Positions 5,735 through 8,088 of a DNA stretch of 8,088 nucleotides are shown here, in pieces. Source of the stretch: a bacterium (GTDB lineage: Bacteria; JALSQH01). The notes under the pieces are model-generated. The model was given only the letters and a program-made list of their open reading frames with translations, did no database searches and was not told the origin of the DNA. Made by a program: the position numbers and the translations under genes. The DNA is taken from positions 1 through 8,088 of the forward strand of contig JALSQH010000208.1 of NCBI GenBank assembly GCA_026985515.1. Direction: 5' to 3'. Each line of letters opens with the position of its first letter. Positions within the stretch are counted from its first letter, which is position 1.

Positions 5735-7153
5735 ATGCTTAAAGGAAATCTTTTAAAAACTGATTTTCCGGAAATACTCATGAGAATATATGAATCAAAG
5801 CTAACGGGAGAATTGCAGGTTGAGAATGGCAACATAAGAAAGGTGGTTTTTTTTCTTGGAGGACATCCGGTTTTTGCAAGATCCAACGCTGTTGAGGATA
5901 GGATTGGAAGATTAATTTATGAAAGTGGAAAAGTTTCTAAAGAGAAGCTGGAGGAAGCCCTCAGACTTGCAAAAAAGTACAACAAAAAGGTTGGACTTGT
6001 GCTGGTTAAAATGAATATTCTTACTGCTGGAGAATTGTATGAACTTGTTATACAACAGGTAAGAAAGATAATTGATTCGCTCTTTCAGTGGGAGTCAGGG
6101 AGGTATATTTTTACTGAGAGATCATCTCTTCCACAGGAGGTAATAACCCTTGAAGAGAATCCGGCAAGTATTATTTTTAATGGTATTATCAGAAACTACA
6201 CTGAAGAAAGAGTAATCAAGAGGCTTGGCACACTGAATGCTGTTTTCAAAAAAATAAAGAGTCCATTTTTCAAACTACCCTCTCTTCCTTTAACGGAATC
6301 TGGCATTGAAATTCTACAAGCCATTGATGGTAAGAAGAATCTGAAAACACTTATAAAAGAACTGCCTTATTCCAGAAAGGAAATTTTGACGACTGTTTAT
6401 GCTCTGATGGTTCTGAAATTTATTGAACCTGTGGAGATGCTTGAAACTGCTGAGGATCTATACAGAAAGGAAAGACTTGTTGAAATTCTGAATAAATTTG
6501 AATCCACCAACCTGTTTCAATGGCTCGGAGTAACTCCAGATGCTACAAGGGAAGAAATAATAGAAGCTTACTCAAGGCTGTCACGTAAATTTGGAAAAGA
6601 GTTTCTTCCTGCATTTATTTCTGAAGAAGTCGCAGATCTCTGTGAGAAAATTTTTGAAAAGATAACAGAAGCATATTCATTTTTAGTGGATGAAGATTTA
6701 AAAAAATATTACGCAGGTCTCATAAAAAGCGGAGTAAGTACAGAAAAAGCTTTGAATCTTCTAAAGAAAAAATACGCCCGACAGCTCTTTGAGGAGGGAA
6801 AAGAGCTGTACAGGAACAACAAACTTCACGAAGCACATAGAAAGTTTATGGAAGCCATAAAGTATGACCCCACTGAGGCGGATTACTACACTGCTGTTGC
6901 ACTTACCGATCTCACCGATATAGAAGGGTATGAACCTGACTTTGATGAAGCTGAGAGGATGCTGAAAGAAGCACTAAATCTCCAGATGCACCAGCCCCGC
7001 AATTACTTCTACCTTGGTCAGATGTATAAACATCTTGGAAATTATATTCTTGCCAAAAAGTATCTTACCCAGGCTCTTGAAGTGGACCCTAACTACGTTT
7101 ATGCCAAAAAGGCACTTGAAGAGGTGAAGAAACTCGAGAAAATGAGGGGATAA
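5735..7153 (+). CDS. PATAN (DUF4388) domain protein with degenerate J-like domain and C-terminal TPR repeats
   Basis: The 472-residue cytosolic protein begins with a PATAN/DUF4388 domain (1-130): LKGNLLKTDFPEILMRIY, KLTGELQVENG, VVFFLGGHPVFARSN and a helical part ending LFQWESGRYIF. PATAN domains are protein-interaction modules often found with signalling, gliding or regulatory proteins. Residues 185-235 look like a small winged-helix region. Residues 258-327 (NLFQWLGVTPDATREEIIEAY ... IFEKITEAYSFLVDEDLKKYY) match a J-domain in pattern, but the HPD that stimulates Hsp70 ATPase is replaced by GKE (287-289), so it is probably a scaffold. The C-terminus has three TPR-like units (about 346-380, 384-416 and 420-453, with the last reading NYFYLGQMYKHLGNYILAKKY). 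AAAGGA before the ATG acts as ribosome binding site. A T8 run at 5847-5854 is present. It is followed one base later by def, and a second PATAN-like gene follows def. The precise role is unknown; an adaptor is inferred. Confidence 0.85.
   Translation: MLKGNLLKTDFPEILMRIYESKLTGELQVENGNIRKVVFFLGGHPVFARSNAVEDRIGRLIYESGKVSKEKLEEALRLAKKYNKKVGLVLVKMNILTAGELYELVIQQVRKIIDSLFQWESGRYIFTERSSLPQEVITLEENPASIIFNGIIRNYTEERVIKRLGTLNAVFKKIKSPFFKLPSLPLTESGIEILQAIDGKKNLKTLIKELPYSRKEILTTVYALMVLKFIEPVEMLETAEDLYRKERLVEILNKFESTNLFQWLGVTPDATREEIIEAYSRLSRKFGKEFLPAFISEEVADLCEKIFEKITEAYSFLVDEDLKKYYAGLIKSGVSTEKALNLLKKKYARQLFEEGKELYRNNKLHEAHRKFMEAIKYDPTEADYYTAVALTDLTDIEGYEPDFDEAERMLKEALNLQMHQPRNYFYLGQMYKHLGNYILAKKYLTQALEVDPNYVYAKKALEEVKKLEKMRG
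6781..6809 (+). repeat. Perfect 10-bp inverted repeat with a purine loop inside the PATAN-TPR gene
   Basis: ACAGCTCTTT (6781-6790) and AAAGAGCTGT (6800-6809) are exact complements around the 9-base loop GAGGAGGGA. The loop resembles a Shine-Dalgarno sequence but no start codon follows at suitable spacing. It lies at the J-like/TPR boundary of the encoded protein. It may be chance. Confidence 0.3.
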
Positions 7154-7154
7154 A

Positions 7155-7697
7155 ATGAGTGTGAGAGAAATTAAAATTTTTCCAGATAAGATATTGAGAC
7201 AGGAAGCAAGAGAAATTGAAAACATAGATTCATCCATCAATGATCTTGCGAGGGATATGCTTGAAACAATGTATAAAGCTCCTGGTATTGGTCTTGCTGC
7301 CAATCAGGTGGGGGTTGATTTAAGATTAATAGTGGTTGATGTTGCTCCCAGAGAGGATAGGGGAAAGAACCCAATTATCCTTGTTAATCCTGTTATTGTG
7401 GAGAGGGAAGGGGAGATAGTCTGGGAGGAAGGCTGTCTCAGTGTACCCGGGATGAATGCAGAGGTTGAGAGAAATTACAGAGTTCTGGTTAAGGGTTTCG
7501 ATTTAAATGAGAGGGAAGTTACTATTGAAGGTGAGGAATTGCTTGCGGTTGTGCTCCAGCATGAAATAGATCATTTAAATGGTGTCCTTTATTTTGACCA
7601 ACTCAGCAGACTGAAAAAGGAATTTTTTCTGAAAAGTTACAGGAAGTATCTCAGAGAGCATGTTGACACTGAAAAATCCAAAAGGATCAGGGTGTGA
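7155..7697 (+). CDS. def: Peptide deformylase
   Basis: This 180-residue enzyme removes the formyl group from the N-terminal methionine of new proteins at the ribosome exit, releasing formate. All three motifs are intact: GIGLAANQVG (44-53), EEGCLSVPG (91-99) with metal ligand C94, and QHEIDHLNG (135-143) with metal ligands H136 and H140 and catalytic E137. Length and the N-terminus (REIKIFPDKILRQEA) are normal, so the ATG at 7155 is right; GAGGGGA at 7144-7150 is the ribosome binding site, within the end of the previous gene. Usual partner genes such as fmt or priA are not seen; instead it lies between two PATAN-domain genes, one base after the first and overlapping the second by GTGA. The tail after residue 150 is lysine/arginine rich, as in many bacterial forms. 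Essential housekeeping function is established for the family. Confidence 0.97.
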   Translation: MSVREIKIFPDKILRQEAREIENIDSSINDLARDMLETMYKAPGIGLAANQVGVDLRLIVVDVAPREDRGKNPIILVNPVIVEREGEIVWEEGCLSVPGMNAEVERNYRVLVKGFDLNEREVTIEGEELLAVVLQHEIDHLNGVLYFDQLSRLKKEFFLKSYRKYLREHVDTEKSKRIRV

Positions 7698-8088
7698 CCT
7701 ATCATTTAAGTTTTAATCAGAGGTTTTTTGAGATACTTGCAAAAGCCTATCTTGATTCTTTCAATGGGACTCTTTCTGCATCAAGAGGAGATACGAGGAA
7801 AAGTGTTTCCCTTATGTTTGGAAAAATTATAAGTGCATCTTCCAATGCAAAAATAGATAGACTGGAACTCTGGTTTTACAAGAAGAAGTTTCTCTCAAAA
7901 GATGAAATAGCAAAATTCTCCCAACTTGCGAGAAAAAAGAAAATAAGCTTCTGGAAAGCCATTGTACTATCAAAAAGATTCTCTGATCAGCAGTTATCAG
8001 AATTGATTACCGAGAGGATAGTTGAAATTCTATATGACCTTTTTACATGGACCGAGGGGACAGTTGAAGTTCTTGAAGGCGAATACAC
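7694..8088 (+). CDS. Second PATAN (DUF4388)-like protein, 3' truncated by the window
   Basis: A GTG at 7694, sharing GTGA with the def stop and preceded by AAAGGA (7681-7686), opens a frame that stays open to the window edge (131 complete codons). The product resembles the N-terminal PATAN region of the 5735-7153 protein: YLDSFNGTLSASRGDTRKSV (19-38) parallels the KLTGELQVENGNIRKVV block, IISASSN (45-51) parallels PVFARSN, then a helical region, and IVEILYDLFTWTEGTVEV (109-126) parallels VRKIIDSLFQWESGRYIF. It is therefore likely a diverged paralogue with a PATAN-like domain first. Remaining domains lie outside the window. Overlap with def indicates co-translation. Family assignment rests on the pattern match to its neighbour; function is unknown. 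Confidence 0.7.
   Translation, partial: MTYHLSFNQRFFEILAKAYLDSFNGTLSASRGDTRKSVSLMFGKIISASSNAKIDRLELWFYKKKFLSKDEIAKFSQLARKKKISFWKAIVLSKRFSDQQLSELITERIVEILYDLFTWTEGTVEVLEGEY

Noticed and set aside
5847-5854. T8 tract in the PATAN gene as a slippage site
   Set aside because: It encodes the beta-strand VVFFL of the PATAN domain, and a slip there would destroy the domain; unlike the G7 tract, it has no meaningful alternative product.
1-8088. tRNA, rRNA, CRISPR, insertion sequence or phage features
   Set aside because: No tRNA-like cloverleaf, regularly spaced direct repeats, transposase motifs or terminal inverted repeats were seen; the genes are closely packed and similar in base and codon use.

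Overview
The window is a compact bacterial gene block. Nine genes or gene fragments all read on the + strand, with intergenic gaps of at most about 40 bases and four start/stop overlaps. Bacterial origin is supported by a peptide deformylase, Shine-Dalgarno-like leaders and a near-consensus sigma70-type promoter. The DNA is moderately AT-rich, and arginine is written mostly as AGA/AGG. A 2-hydroxyacyl-CoA dehydratase-type Fe-S protein fused to its ATP-driven activator points to an anaerobe. PATAN (DUF4388) proteins are common in Desulfobacterota-like and other deep-branching anaerobic lineages. I cannot name the organism; a thermophile is possible but unproven.

Layout. (1) 1-141 is the C-terminal end of a gene resembling YidD. 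It overlaps a membrane protein with a likely TTG start (104-931), which overlaps by ATGA a small protein built of two similar halves and resembling DUF4125 (928-1464). (2) At 1468-1495 is a strong-looking promoter whose predicted start site lies almost on the next ATG. It begins an Fe-S-themed block: an HgdB-like domain fused to a BcrAD/BadF activator ATPase (1505-3325), a PP-loop tRNA-thiolation-type enzyme overlapping it by GTGA (3322-4305), a stand-alone MIP18/DUF59 protein (4321-4626) and an Mrp/ApbC Fe-S carrier ATPase (4657-5715). (3) 5735-7153 is a PATAN / degenerate J-domain / TPR protein, followed by peptide deformylase (7155-7697) and by a second PATAN-like gene that overlaps def by GTGA and runs off the window (7694-8088).

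How the genes may work together (inference). The central four genes make sense as one Fe-S unit: an ATP-driven low-potential electron donor/acceptor protein, a cysteine-bearing tRNA sulfur-transfer enzyme that may itself carry a cluster, and two Fe-S cluster delivery factors. The most interesting signals are the fused dehydratase/activator coupled to the PP-loop enzyme, a G7 tract exactly at its domain junction where a one-base slip gives an immediate stop, the near-leaderless promoter, and a terminator-like perfect hairpin inside mrp. No RNA genes, CRISPR arrays, insertion sequences or gene-free stretches over 300 bases were seen.
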